Assembly (NCBI GenBank): GCA_903919535.1
Contig: CAIXIP010000081.1
Span: 1-60,822, forward strand
Length of the DNA stretch: 60,822 bases
From: an uncultured Bacteroidota bacterium
Lineage (GTDB): Bacteria; Bacteroidota; Bacteroidia; 2-12-FULL-35-15
Reading direction: 5' to 3'
A model generated the notes under the pieces. That model saw only the letters and a list, made by a program, of their open reading frames with translations. It searched no databases and had not been told where the DNA came from. Shown here in pieces: positions 45,895-54,219 of the stretch (positions are counted from its first letter, which is position 1; each line of letters starts with the position of its first letter). The position numbers and the translations under genes were made by a program.

Positions 45895-46638
45895 TTACTT
45901 CGAGCTAATTACAAGTTTTCTAGTAGATATTGTTTTTCCATCTATTAAAAAAGAATAGAAATAGATACCAGAATTTAAATCAGTGACATTTATTTTTGCT
46001 GTGCCTTGTTTATCAATTAATTCAACTTCTTTTACTGTTTTTCCTAACATGTCATAAAATGTGATTTTCCCGTTTTGTGCAAATTCGTTCAAAATATATT
46101 TGATTGAAACGGTTGAATTTGAAGGGTTAGGATACGCAGTAGAAATTACTCCACTCGCTTTTGCAATATCATTTATTCCGTTAGAACATGAATAATGAAC
46201 TGTTACTGTAGCTGTATCTTGCGCAAAGTATGTTTGATATTTAACATAGGTATCGCAGCAAGATTGACCAACATCAAAATGTGCAACGAGACCTTGAGCT
46301 CCTATTAAATTTGTCATGCCTGCAAGGGTAGTGCCAACACCTGGCTCATCATAAACTGTATTGGTACTTGGAGCATAACAAGATGCACCTGCACAAAAAT
46401 AAACATCACAGCCATTACCTAAAGGCGGGTTTAATACAGTTCTGCGAATGTGATATGTTACAGCAGAAGATGTAATATTGTGAATATCAATATCGTTTTC
46501 GAATAGAGCATTTGAAGTTATATTTACAATAAGGGTATCATTGGTGATGTCTATACCGCCATTATATAGGCGTAAACTTTGCCCAAAACTATATGTTGCT
46601 GCTGAAATTATAATAAGAGTTGTAAGAATTTTTTTCAT
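45895..46638 (-). CDS. Small T9SS type A secreted protein
   Basis: About 247 residues from ATG 46638 (MKKILTTLIIISAATYSFGQ signal peptide); the longer frame from 46686 adds 16 residues ahead of the signal and is unlikely. The N-terminal domain (LYNGGIDITNDTLIVNI ... AVTYHIRRTVLNPPLGNGCDVYFCAGASCYAP) is cysteine-bearing and Ig-like. The C-terminus (AYPNPSNSTVSIKYILN ... KITFYDMLGKTVKEVELI ... LNSGIYFYSFLIDG) is a complete type A sorting domain. Similar small proteins are common T9SS exports; the function is unknown. A TAAATTTG box lies at 46684-46691. Confidence 0.85.
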   Translation of the reverse strand: MKKILTTLIIISAATYSFGQSLRLYNGGIDITNDTLIVNITSNALFENDIDIHNITSSAVTYHIRRTVLNPPLGNGCDVYFCAGASCYAPSTNTVYDEPGVGTTLAGMTNLIGAQGLVAHFDVGQSCCDTYVKYQTYFAQDTATVTVHYSCSNGINDIAKASGVISTAYPNPSNSTVSIKYILNEFAQNGKITFYDMLGKTVKEVELIDKQGTAKINVTDLNSGIYFYSFLIDGKTISTRKLVISSK

Positions 46639-46760
46639 GTTATTATATTTAAAGGTTTTGTGATATTTTTTATAGCTATACTCCAAATTTACAATATTGT
46701 TTCACTGCATTTTATTTTTTTTGAAAGATTCTTAGTATTCGAACGATTAAACAAAGATGA

Positions 46761-48287
46761 TTATACACTTAAAGGTTTTAATTTACTTTTAACAACTTCT
46801 GCAAATGTTTTGTTCTCAATTTTACTTTCAAGCCACGACATGATATCAAAATACATAAGTATTTTTCCTTCCAACGGGTCTTTAACAACGACTTCTAAAG
46901 CGTTTTTTAATTCCGTAAAAAAGTGCAAAGATTCTTTTTTTGAATTTACACTTATTAATTTACGAATAGATGTCAGAATTATTTTTTCGGATTGATACAT
47001 CTTTTGTTTCGAAGCCAGGAATCGATAGGTAGATTTAATACGATACTCCATGCTGTCAAATTTGCCAAGCTCATAATGCAAAATAATTTCCATAATTCGT
47101 CCAATACACTCGAGGTCTTGTCGGATATTAGAGTGTTCTGAAATATTAGCTTTTACGAGCCATTTCAACGCTTGTTTGTATTCTTCTGCAATCATTAATA
47201 TAGAAGTCACCTGCCAGTAAATGATTTCTTTTAAGAGTTTATCTGAATCGCTATTTGTTGCCAATAAGGTTTCTATTTCAGGTATCAATCGAAGGCATTT
47301 TTTCATGTTGCCCATCCTGAAGTATACATTTAACTTAGTATTGTATGCCTTAAATAAGGTATTCATTTTTTGAATATCACTTTTTGGTTTCAATACTTCC
47401 ATCTTTGCAATGTATTCAAGCGCCTCGTGATACTTGCCAATATTGTAACATTGTATGCTATGTCGATAATAAAATAGTGTTGGGAAATTTACATTTGTCT
47501 CAATTACCTGTGGATTTTCTTCAAATATTTGTATCAATTTTGATGAAAATTCATAGCATTTTTCTGAATCCTCAGTATAGTTATAGTAGCTCGCGTATAA
47601 TTCGTAATATAAAATTTTTGCATTAATTGATAACGCTTGTTTCTCATTCTTAAGTAATGGAGATTTTAAAAGCCAGTCGTAACTTTTCATTTCTGTTTCG
47701 TTGCGTAATACACCCATTTCCATATGTTGCACATACAAACGGTTTTTTAAGCTTTCGTATTCTGCCAGGTTTTTTATCCGCATTGCACACTGCTCTATCT
47801 CCTCTATTAACTTGCTAGAGTTATCCTTAATGTCGCCAACGCTATATTGCATCCTATAAATACTTTCCTCCATCAAGTTTATTTCAGGAATATACGTGAG
47901 TTTTTCGTAGGTGATAGCCATATCTTTGGCTTTCTTAAGTAGTTTTTTTGCCTGGCTGTGTAATCCTTTGTCAACAAGTATTTCTATTCTATTTAATAAA
48001 CTACGAATTTCAGAGGTTGAGTTTTTATGATAAGCCTCAAGGCTTTCTAAGATCATATCATATAAATAGTTTTTTGCTACAGCAAATTGATTTATAAAAC
48101 GTTCGTTTCTGAATTTTTGAAATAGCTTTTTTTCGTTGTATTCTTTTTGCGTGTCAATTGCATCAAAAATTTTTGTATAATTGTTTTGTTCATTTCGAAC
48201 GTGGAAGTTTGCATACTTCTTAAAATAACCTTTTTCAGATTTGTTTAAGGACTTTACTAGCCTAAAAAGATTGTCAGATGTTTTCAT
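46761..48287 (-). CDS. Helical-repeat (TPR-like) protein of unknown function
   Basis: 508 residues, with no signal peptide or membrane segment. The whole chain is predicted helical, with repeated helix pairs such as LLNRIEILVDKGLHSQAKKLLKKAKDMA, YELYASYYNYTEDSEKCYEFSSKLI and YNIGKYHEALEYIAKMEVLKPK. These look like degenerate tetratricopeptide repeats, so it may be a cytoplasmic protein-protein scaffold. The N-terminus (LVKSLNKSEKGYFKKYANFH) is a recurring start in Bacteroidota proteins of this type. No partner is evident: the upstream Omp28 gene is divergent. Confidence 0.78.
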   Translation of the reverse strand: MKTSDNLFRLVKSLNKSEKGYFKKYANFHVRNEQNNYTKIFDAIDTQKEYNEKKLFQKFRNERFINQFAVAKNYLYDMILESLEAYHKNSTSEIRSLLNRIEILVDKGLHSQAKKLLKKAKDMAITYEKLTYIPEINLMEESIYRMQYSVGDIKDNSSKLIEEIEQCAMRIKNLAEYESLKNRLYVQHMEMGVLRNETEMKSYDWLLKSPLLKNEKQALSINAKILYYELYASYYNYTEDSEKCYEFSSKLIQIFEENPQVIETNVNFPTLFYYRHSIQCYNIGKYHEALEYIAKMEVLKPKSDIQKMNTLFKAYNTKLNVYFRMGNMKKCLRLIPEIETLLATNSDSDKLLKEIIYWQVTSILMIAEEYKQALKWLVKANISEHSNIRQDLECIGRIMEIILHYELGKFDSMEYRIKSTYRFLASKQKMYQSEKIILTSIRKLISVNSKKESLHFFTELKNALEVVVKDPLEGKILMYFDIMSWLESKIENKTFAEVVKSKLKPLSV

Positions 48288-48310
48288 CGAGTGCTAAATA
48301 TAAAACGGTC

Positions 48311-48318
48311 CAAATATA
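48311..48318 (-). promoter_or_regulatory. -7 promoter element of the TPR-like gene
   Basis: TATATTTG on the minus strand, ending 23 bases before the ATG at 48287. The -33 part was not resolved. Confidence 0.4.
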
Positions 48319-48381
48319 TTAATTTTATTAGTAAATCAAAAAATATTAATGTTCCGAATACTAATTATCAATTTAATTAGA

Positions 48382-48413
48382 TTTGATATAAAAACGGGAA
48401 CAATCTACATTTG
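48382..48413 (+). promoter_or_regulatory. Consensus promoter of the envelope thiol cassette
   Basis: TTTG (48382-48385), 20 bases, then TACATTTG (48406-48413). It is the best match to the Bacteroidota consensus in the window. The leader to the ATG at 48518 is about 100 bases, much longer than for most genes here. Confidence 0.7.
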
Positions 48414-48517
48414 AAAAACAATTTACGATGAGTCCAAAATTATTTTTTATTTGCTATGGAAAACTCGTTAAACAATAAAAACCGTTCAAGATATAATAAA
48501 TTAAAACCCCAACCAAA

Positions 48518-50308
48518 ATGAAAAAAACAGTTACCTTATCAATTGCAGTTCTGTCAGCATTAGCGGCTAGTGCTCAATTACCTGTAAGTACGACACCTCA
48601 AAACAAAAAGGCTCTTATTGAAGAGTTTACTGGAATTCATTGTACATATTGCCCTGATGGTCATAAAATATCAGCGCAAATTCTTGCTGCTAATCCAGGT
48701 AATGCATTTGCAGTGAATGTTCACACAGGAAGCTACGCAACTCCAAGTGGAGCTGAATTAGATTTTAGAACAACTGAAGGTGACGCAATTGCAGCAATTT
48801 CTACAATGGGTATCACAGGTTATCCAACAGGCGATGTAAATCGTCATATCTTTACTGGTACAACATTGACAATGAGTCGTGCTGATTGGGCAACTTCAGT
48901 TGCTACAATATTAGGGCAAAGTGCCTATGTGAACATTGCAGGTGAAGCAGTACTTGATGTAAATACAAATCTTTTGACTATTAATATTCAAGCATATTAC
49001 ACTGCTAATAGCCCACAGGCGTCAAACAAACTTACTGTAATGTTAATACAAGATAATATCAACGGTACTCAGACTGGTGCTGCATCATTTAATCCAACTA
49101 TGATTAATCCTGATGGAACTTATCGCCACATGCATGCATTGCGTAAGGTTATTTCTGCAACTACAGGTGATGCAATTTCACCAACAACTGCAGGAACAAC
49201 TATTAACAAAACATATACTTATACTGTTCCGGCAATAATTAAGAATATTCCGGTTGATGTTTCTAATCTTGAATTAATTGCTTTTGTTGGGGAATCAACA
49301 AATGCTGAAATTATTAACGTTGGAAAACTTCCAATAACTTATACTGGAATTACTACAACAAACAATGCAGCAGCAAGCTCACTAAGTGTTGAGAACAATG
49401 TTTGTCAAAGTTCAACTATACCAACTTTTATATTAAAAAATAAAGGTTCTGCTACTATGACAAGTGCTTCAATAAGCTATTCTGTTAATGGTGGAACAGC
49501 GCAAGTATACAACTGGACTGGTTCATTAACTTCGTTGGGTTCAACAACAGTAACTTTGCCTGTTATTAACTTTACATTAAACCCAACAAATACAGTAAAT
49601 CTTTCAGTTCTAACAGTAAATGGTATTGCTGATCAAGATGCAACAGATAATGCTGCAACTGCAACATTTATTGAAACAACAACTTTGGTTACAACTAATT
49701 CGATTACAATTGATGTAACTCAAGATCAATACGGTACAGAAACAACATGGAAGCTTTTTGATGCTTCTGGTTCAATAATCGCTAGTGGTGGACCATACGC
49801 AGATTTAGCTGCTTCTGGAGTTCTATTGCATACATCTACTGCTACATTGCCTATTGATGGATGTTATCGCTTCGAAATATATGATGTTTATGGTGATGGA
49901 ATTAATTCTGGTTATGGTGCAGGAAAAGTAGAATTGAAAAATGCATCTGGAACTATTTTTTATTCACTTGTTGGTACTGCAGCTAATTTTGGAAGTAAAG
50001 GAGTGCGTAACTTTAAAAAAGGTCCACTTTCAATTAGCGAAAACGAACTTGTTAATAATGTGAATGTTTATCCAAATCCAATATCAACGAATGCAACTGT
50101 TAACTTCAATTTAGTTGAATCAAACAATGTTGTTATTGAAGTGGTAAATGCAATCGGACAATTAGTTTCAACAAATAACTTAGGTAAATTAAGTATTGGT
50201 GAACAAAATTATTCAATAGATGCTTCTAACCTAAACAATGGTTTATATTTCATAAACATTCGTGTAGGAGACAAAAGTGTTGTTAGAAAAGTTTCTATCA
50301 GTAAATAG
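48518..50308 (+). CDS. Omp28-family secreted protein with CxxC and T9SS type A sorting domain
   Basis: 596 residues. Signal peptide ending AASAQ (residue 20). The Omp28 thioredoxin-like domain opens with ALIEEFTGIHCTYCPDGHK (Cys42 and Cys45, a CxxC in the position of the thioredoxin active site) and continues with FAVNVHTGSYATP and YRHMHALRKV. Then come a beta-sandwich region (about 290-400), a repeat-like stretch with CYRFEIYDVYGDGINSGYGAGK, and a type A sorting domain (NVYPNPISTNATVNFNL ... GLYFINIRVGDKSVVRKVSI). It is the first gene of the 48.5-53.5 kb cluster. A role in extracytoplasmic thiol chemistry is inferred from the CxxC. Confidence 0.9.
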   Translation: MKKTVTLSIAVLSALAASAQLPVSTTPQNKKALIEEFTGIHCTYCPDGHKISAQILAANPGNAFAVNVHTGSYATPSGAELDFRTTEGDAIAAISTMGITGYPTGDVNRHIFTGTTLTMSRADWATSVATILGQSAYVNIAGEAVLDVNTNLLTINIQAYYTANSPQASNKLTVMLIQDNINGTQTGAASFNPTMINPDGTYRHMHALRKVISATTGDAISPTTAGTTINKTYTYTVPAIIKNIPVDVSNLELIAFVGESTNAEIINVGKLPITYTGITTTNNAAASSLSVENNVCQSSTIPTFILKNKGSATMTSASISYSVNGGTAQVYNWTGSLTSLGSTTVTLPVINFTLNPTNTVNLSVLTVNGIADQDATDNAATATFIETTTLVTTNSITIDVTQDQYGTETTWKLFDASGSIIASGGPYADLAASGVLLHTSTATLPIDGCYRFEIYDVYGDGINSGYGAGKVELKNASGTIFYSLVGTAANFGSKGVRNFKKGPLSISENELVNNVNVYPNPISTNATVNFNLVESNNVVIEVVNAIGQLVSTNNLGKLSIGEQNYSIDASNLNNGLYFINIRVGDKSVVRKVSISK

Positions 50309-50321
50309 ATCTGTTCTTTGA

Positions 50322-50378
50322 AAATAAATCAGCAGTTTGGCTTGTTGTTTGACAAATCACTGCTGATTTATTTTTTTT
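50322..50378 (+). terminator. Intrinsic terminator inside the thiol cassette
   Basis: A perfect 15-bp stem (50322-50336 with 50359-50373), 22-base loop, followed by a T run. It lies between the Omp28/T9SS gene and the TlpA gene. With no clear new promoter after it, it probably lets part of the transcription through. Confidence 0.8.
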
Positions 50379-50400
50379 AACTAATTTTAAAAAACATTTT

Positions 50401-50922
50401 ATGAAAAAAATAGTACTGGGTTTATTCATAATTGGAGCATTAGCTTCCGCAACAATCATCCAAAATTCAGAAGGACGGTCCATTCCTGCTGCAGATGTAA
50501 AAACGCTTGATGGAAAAACTATTAATACTTCCAAATTTTCGAATGACGGTAAGCCGATGATCATTGATTTTTGGGCTACCTGGTGTAAGCCATGTAAAAA
50601 AGAATTAGATGCTATCTCAGAAGTATATGGTGAATGGCAAAAAGAAACGGGTGTGAAATTAATTGCAATTTCAATTGATGATTCACGTAGCTCCGGTAGG
50701 GTTTCTGCTGACGCAAAAACACATGGCTGGGAATATGAAGTTTATCTTGACGAGAATCAAGATTTTAAACGCGCCCTTAATGTTGGCGACATTCCTCAGG
50801 TATTTATCATTAACGGAAAAGGCGAAATTGTTTGGCAACACAACGGATATGTTGATGGTGGAGAAGAGCATATTTTCGAGATCCTGAAAAAGGTTGTTAA
50901 AGGAGAAAAAATAACTGAATAA
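50401..50922 (+). CDS. TlpA-family thiol-disulfide protein
   Basis: 173 residues with a signal peptide or N-terminal anchor (MKKIVLGLFIIGALASATII). It is a thioredoxin-fold protein with the active site FWATWCKPCKKELD (Cys62 and Cys65) and cis-Pro segment VGDIPQVFIINGKGEIVWQHNG. TlpA/ResA-like proteins reduce specific disulfides in the periplasm. The neighbouring Omp28 proteins with CxxC and a barrel with a Cys pair are natural candidate partners. It sits 19 bases before the DUF6029-like gene. Confidence 0.93.
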   Translation: MKKIVLGLFIIGALASATIIQNSEGRSIPAADVKTLDGKTINTSKFSNDGKPMIIDFWATWCKPCKKELDAISEVYGEWQKETGVKLIAISIDDSRSSGRVSADAKTHGWEYEVYLDENQDFKRALNVGDIPQVFIINGKGEIVWQHNGYVDGGEEHIFEILKKVVKGEKITE

Positions 50923-50941
50923 TTAGAAAAATTTGCTCATT

Positions 50942-52609
50942 GTGAGAAAAAATAAATTAGGATTAATCAACGCATCTGCAATTTTATTTGCAGTATTCTA
51001 CAGCAACTTTTCAGTTGCACAATTAAATTTAAACACAATCAATAACCTTAATTTGGGTGAAGTGCATGGCAATTTTCAAGCTAATGCACAATATTATATT
51101 CCCGATTCAACGATTGGTGCTGCTGACGTTCCTGAAAAAATGTTGTTGAATGGCTTCGCAAATATTATTTATACGAAAGGGAAATTTACTGCTGGTATTC
51201 GATACGAAAGTTATTTAAATGCTTTGCAAGGATATCCTACGGGATATAAAGGAAACGGAATTCCTTATCGTTATGCAACCTATAAATCAGATGAGTTAGA
51301 GGTTACGGTTGGTAGCTTTTATGAGCAATTTGGAAATGGCTTAACATTGAGAAGTTATGAAGAACGAAATTTAGGATTAGATAACGCACTTGATGGAGCA
51401 AGATTAAAATATCAACCATTTAAAGGTGTTTATTTAAAAGCATTGGTAGGTAAACAACGTACTTACTTCACTACTGCCGGTTTAGTTCGCGGCTTTGATG
51501 GAGAAATTCAAATCAATGAAGCTTTTGCGAAACTAAAAGATAAAAAAACAGTTGTAACCTTGGGTGGAAGTTTTGTAAGTAAATTTCAAACGGATGCAGA
51601 TCCAACCTTGGTATTACCACAAAATGTTGGAAATTCAGCTGGAAGATTTGAAATCACAAGAAATAATTTCAGAATTAACGGAGAATACGCATACAAAATT
51701 AACGACCCTTCTTCTGATAATAATTTTATTTATAAATATGGTGATGCAGCGCTTTTGCAAGCAAGTTATGCTATGAAAGGATTTGCATTGTCTGTAAGCG
51801 GGTCTCGTATTGATAATATGAGTTATCGTTCAGACCGAACAGCTCAAATAACTAATTTGTTGATTAATTATATTCCCGCTTTACCAAAACAGCATACGTA
51901 TTGCTTATTGGCATTTTATCCATATGCTTCGCAATCTAAAGGGGAAATGGAGTTTTCAAGTGAGATAAAATATAAAATTAAAAAAGGGACTGCATTAGGC
52001 GGTGCTTATGGAACAGAGATCACCGTGAATTATTCGGGTGCTAATAGCCTTGATACAACTCAAATAAAAGGAACAGATACAAAACATTTAGGGTATTCAT
52101 CCAATTATTTAGGTGTAGGAAAAGAAATTTACTTCCGAGATCTTTACATTGAAATATCAAAAAAGATAAACAAAACCTGGAAAGGAACATTGGTTTATTC
52201 TAATCAGATCTATAACAAATCCATTATTCAAAAACCCGGTTCGCCAACAATTTATTCCAACATAATAATTGCTGATATTACTTATAAATTAAAAGCTACA
52301 AGTTCATTGCGATTGGAATTACAAAATTTACAAACTAAGCAGGATCATCAGGATTGGGCTTATGCTCTTTTAGAATATACTATCAATGAAAATTGGTTTA
52401 TTGCGGCAGGCGATCTATACAATTATGGAAATGAAGAAAGTGCTAAGCGTTACCATTATTATATGGGTAATATCGGATATATGAAAAATACAAATCGTAT
52501 AACGTTAAGTTATGGTAAACAGCGTGAAGGCATATTTTGTGTTGGCGGAGTTTGCCGCAATGTACCTGCTTCAAATGGTATAACACTTTCAGTTTCCAGT
52601 AGTTTCTAA
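50942..52609 (+). CDS. DUF6029-like outer-membrane protein with a C-terminal Cys pair
   Basis: About 555 residues. No ATG is available: GTG 50942 gives MRKNKLGLINASAILFAVFYSNFSVAQ, a clean signal peptide; TTG 50933 would add three residues. The chain has the beta-barrel pattern of the DUF6029 family (LNLGEVHGNFQANAQYYIPDS, GFANIIYTKGKFTAGIRYESYL, VTVGSFYEQFGNGLTLRSYEERNLGLDNALDG) and ends KQREGIFCVGGVCRNVPAS ... SSSF, with two cysteines five apart (about residues 533 and 538). The function is unknown. The cysteines are notable because every neighbour in the cluster carries a CxxC. Confidence 0.85.
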   Translation: MRKNKLGLINASAILFAVFYSNFSVAQLNLNTINNLNLGEVHGNFQANAQYYIPDSTIGAADVPEKMLLNGFANIIYTKGKFTAGIRYESYLNALQGYPTGYKGNGIPYRYATYKSDELEVTVGSFYEQFGNGLTLRSYEERNLGLDNALDGARLKYQPFKGVYLKALVGKQRTYFTTAGLVRGFDGEIQINEAFAKLKDKKTVVTLGGSFVSKFQTDADPTLVLPQNVGNSAGRFEITRNNFRINGEYAYKINDPSSDNNFIYKYGDAALLQASYAMKGFALSVSGSRIDNMSYRSDRTAQITNLLINYIPALPKQHTYCLLAFYPYASQSKGEMEFSSEIKYKIKKGTALGGAYGTEITVNYSGANSLDTTQIKGTDTKHLGYSSNYLGVGKEIYFRDLYIEISKKINKTWKGTLVYSNQIYNKSIIQKPGSPTIYSNIIIADITYKLKATSSLRLELQNLQTKQDHQDWAYALLEYTINENWFIAAGDLYNYGNEESAKRYHYYMGNIGYMKNTNRITLSYGKQREGIFCVGGVCRNVPASNGITLSVSSSF

Positions 52610-52625
52610 TTTATAAAAATAGATA

Positions 52626-53522
52626 ATGAAAATTAAATTTATTTCAACTATCGTAATCGGATTCGCTTTATTGATATCATCATGTGATTTTGTATCTATT
52701 CCCGCACAGGGAACCGTTGGCCCAACCGGCCCAACTGGTGTGGTAGATAGTACAGTGCATCGTAAGGTCTTATTGGAAGATTATACCGGACATAAATGTA
52801 CTGCATGTCCTGCTGCTGCCATTACAGCAAATTCAATTGTATTAGCCAATCCCGAAAAAGTAATTGTTATTGGAGTTCATGCAGGTTTTTTTGCTAATGC
52901 AATGACAACAGGAACACAATACTTGACAGATTTTAAAACTGCAGCAGGAACTGCTTATGATACCTATTTTGGAATTTCTGCAGTTGCAAATCCGAATGGA
53001 TTAATAAACAGAAAAGATTATACTTCTAGTACAACAAACCATATTAAATCTCCAGGAACTTGGGCTACCGAAGTTGCAATAGAATTAGCAAAACCACCAT
53101 TGGCAAAACTGGAAATTGTAAATAGCTACAATTCAGGACCCCGGGTTTTAACCTGCAATGTAAATTCTACTTTTTTGCAGGATACATTAACTGGAGGGCC
53201 ATACAAACTTATAGTTTCAGTGCTACAGGATTCTATCATAGCCGATCAACTTGATGCTGGTGTGTATGTGCCAGCATATGTTCACAGACATGTGTTGAGA
53301 GATAATATCAACGGTACCTGGGGCGATAATTTAGTAAACGCAGGGTCAATTATTACAAATTCTGTAATCAATAAAAATTACAATTATACTTTTCCTGCAA
53401 CGTATCCAGCTGCTGGTGCTAGCTCAACAAGTTGCGATGTAAATCATTGTTACATTGTTGCATATATTTATAATGATGTTACTAAAGAGGTAATTCAAGT
53501 AGAGGAGAAGAAAATACAATAG
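52626..53522 (+). CDS. Omp28-family lipoprotein with CxxC
   Basis: 298 residues. Lipoprotein signal MKIKFISTIVIGFALLISSC (Cys20). A short collagen-like linker (GTVGPTGPTG) is followed by the Omp28 domain: KVLLEDYTGHKCTACPAAA (Cys58 and Cys61), VIGVHAGFFANAM, LINRKDY and YVHRHVLRDNINGTWGD. It is the lipid-anchored counterpart of the larger Omp28 protein at the head of the cluster; shared features include 'E[ED][FY]TG.[HK]CT.CP' and 'R.MHALR / HRHVLR'. It starts 16 bases after the barrel gene and is followed by a terminator. Confidence 0.9.
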   Translation: MKIKFISTIVIGFALLISSCDFVSIPAQGTVGPTGPTGVVDSTVHRKVLLEDYTGHKCTACPAAAITANSIVLANPEKVIVIGVHAGFFANAMTTGTQYLTDFKTAAGTAYDTYFGISAVANPNGLINRKDYTSSTTNHIKSPGTWATEVAIELAKPPLAKLEIVNSYNSGPRVLTCNVNSTFLQDTLTGGPYKLIVSVLQDSIIADQLDAGVYVPAYVHRHVLRDNINGTWGDNLVNAGSIITNSVINKNYNYTFPATYPAAGASSTSCDVNHCYIVAYIYNDVTKEVIQVEEKKIQ

Positions 53523-53544
53523 AAAATTGATCATTATCAACAAG

Positions 53545-53580
53545 AATGCACCAAAGCAATAACTTTGGTGCATTTGTATT
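53545..53580 (+). terminator. Terminator of the thiol cassette
   Basis: A 12-bp perfect stem (53545-53556 with 53563-53574), 6-base loop, then a T-rich tail. It is 23 bases past the Omp28 lipoprotein stop. Its right arm also holds the candidate -33 box of the next gene. Confidence 0.7.
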
Positions 53581-53592
53581 TTATTACCTTTG
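53564..53592 (+). promoter_or_regulatory. Promoter of the barrel gene, apparently leaderless
   Basis: TTTG (53564-53567), 17 bases, then TACCTTTG (53585-53592), six bases before the ATG at 53599. The -33 box lies inside the preceding terminator stem. Confidence 0.5.
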
Positions 53593-53598
53593 TAATAC

Positions 53599-54219
53599 AT
53601 GAGAAAATTAATTTTAATAGCTGTCATATTTTTATTTTTCGTTACCGGAATAAAGGCGCAACAGCGCTTTAAAGTAGGATTGAAAGCTGGGTTAAGCACA
53701 AGTCAGGTAGCAGGTGATACCTATAGCGGATATCACAAAGCAGGTTTTGATGGAGGAGGATTCGTTACCGGAAAGTTAAGCGAAAAGTGGAGCGCCCAAT
53801 TTGAAATAATTTATATTCAAAAAGGAAGCAAGCAAAATCAAAATCCTGAAAAGGGCATGTTTAATTTTTATTTTTTGCAACTAGATTATATTGAAGTGCC
53901 GGTGTTGTTTCAGTTTCATCAGAAAAAATTCACATTTGAAGCTGGTCCCGGATTTGGCTATCTGGTAAAGGAAAGGGAGTATAATGATTACGGAGAAATA
54001 ACAGGAGCTCGCCCTTTTTTTAAAACAGAAGCAAGTTTTAATTTAGGCATAAGTTATAAAATATATAAAAATTTGGGAATGAACTGGCGATATTGTAATT
54101 CATTTTTGGCAATTCGCAAACACGCTTCAGGTGCCAGCACATGGTATAATCCAGGACAAATAAATAATGTGTTGGCTTTTACATTAACATATCAATTTGG
54201 AAATAATGAATCAGAATAA
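53599..54219 (+). CDS. Porin-family / PorT-like outer-membrane beta-barrel protein
   Basis: 206 residues. Signal peptide MRKLILIAVIFLFFVTGIKAQ, then a classic 8-strand pattern: FKVGLKAGLSTSQVAG, AGFDGGGFVTGKLSEKWSAQFEIIYIQKGSK, LDYIEVPVLFQFHQKKFTFEAGPGFGYLV, EASFNLGISYKIYKNLGMNWRY and a final strand NNVLAFTLTYQFG with an aromatic near the end. This matches the 'PorT/outer membrane protein beta-barrel' family of Bacteroidota, but it is not specific enough to call it the T9SS component PorT. It overlaps the start of ubiX by 14 bases. Confidence 0.85.
   Translation: MRKLILIAVIFLFFVTGIKAQQRFKVGLKAGLSTSQVAGDTYSGYHKAGFDGGGFVTGKLSEKWSAQFEIIYIQKGSKQNQNPEKGMFNFYFLQLDYIEVPVLFQFHQKKFTFEAGPGFGYLVKEREYNDYGEITGARPFFKTEASFNLGISYKIYKNLGMNWRYCNSFLAIRKHASGASTWYNPGQINNVLAFTLTYQFGNNESE

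Noticed and set aside
54197-54205. TTG start for ubiX
   Set aside because: The ATG at 54206 begins the family-typical N-terminus; TTG adds only three residues.
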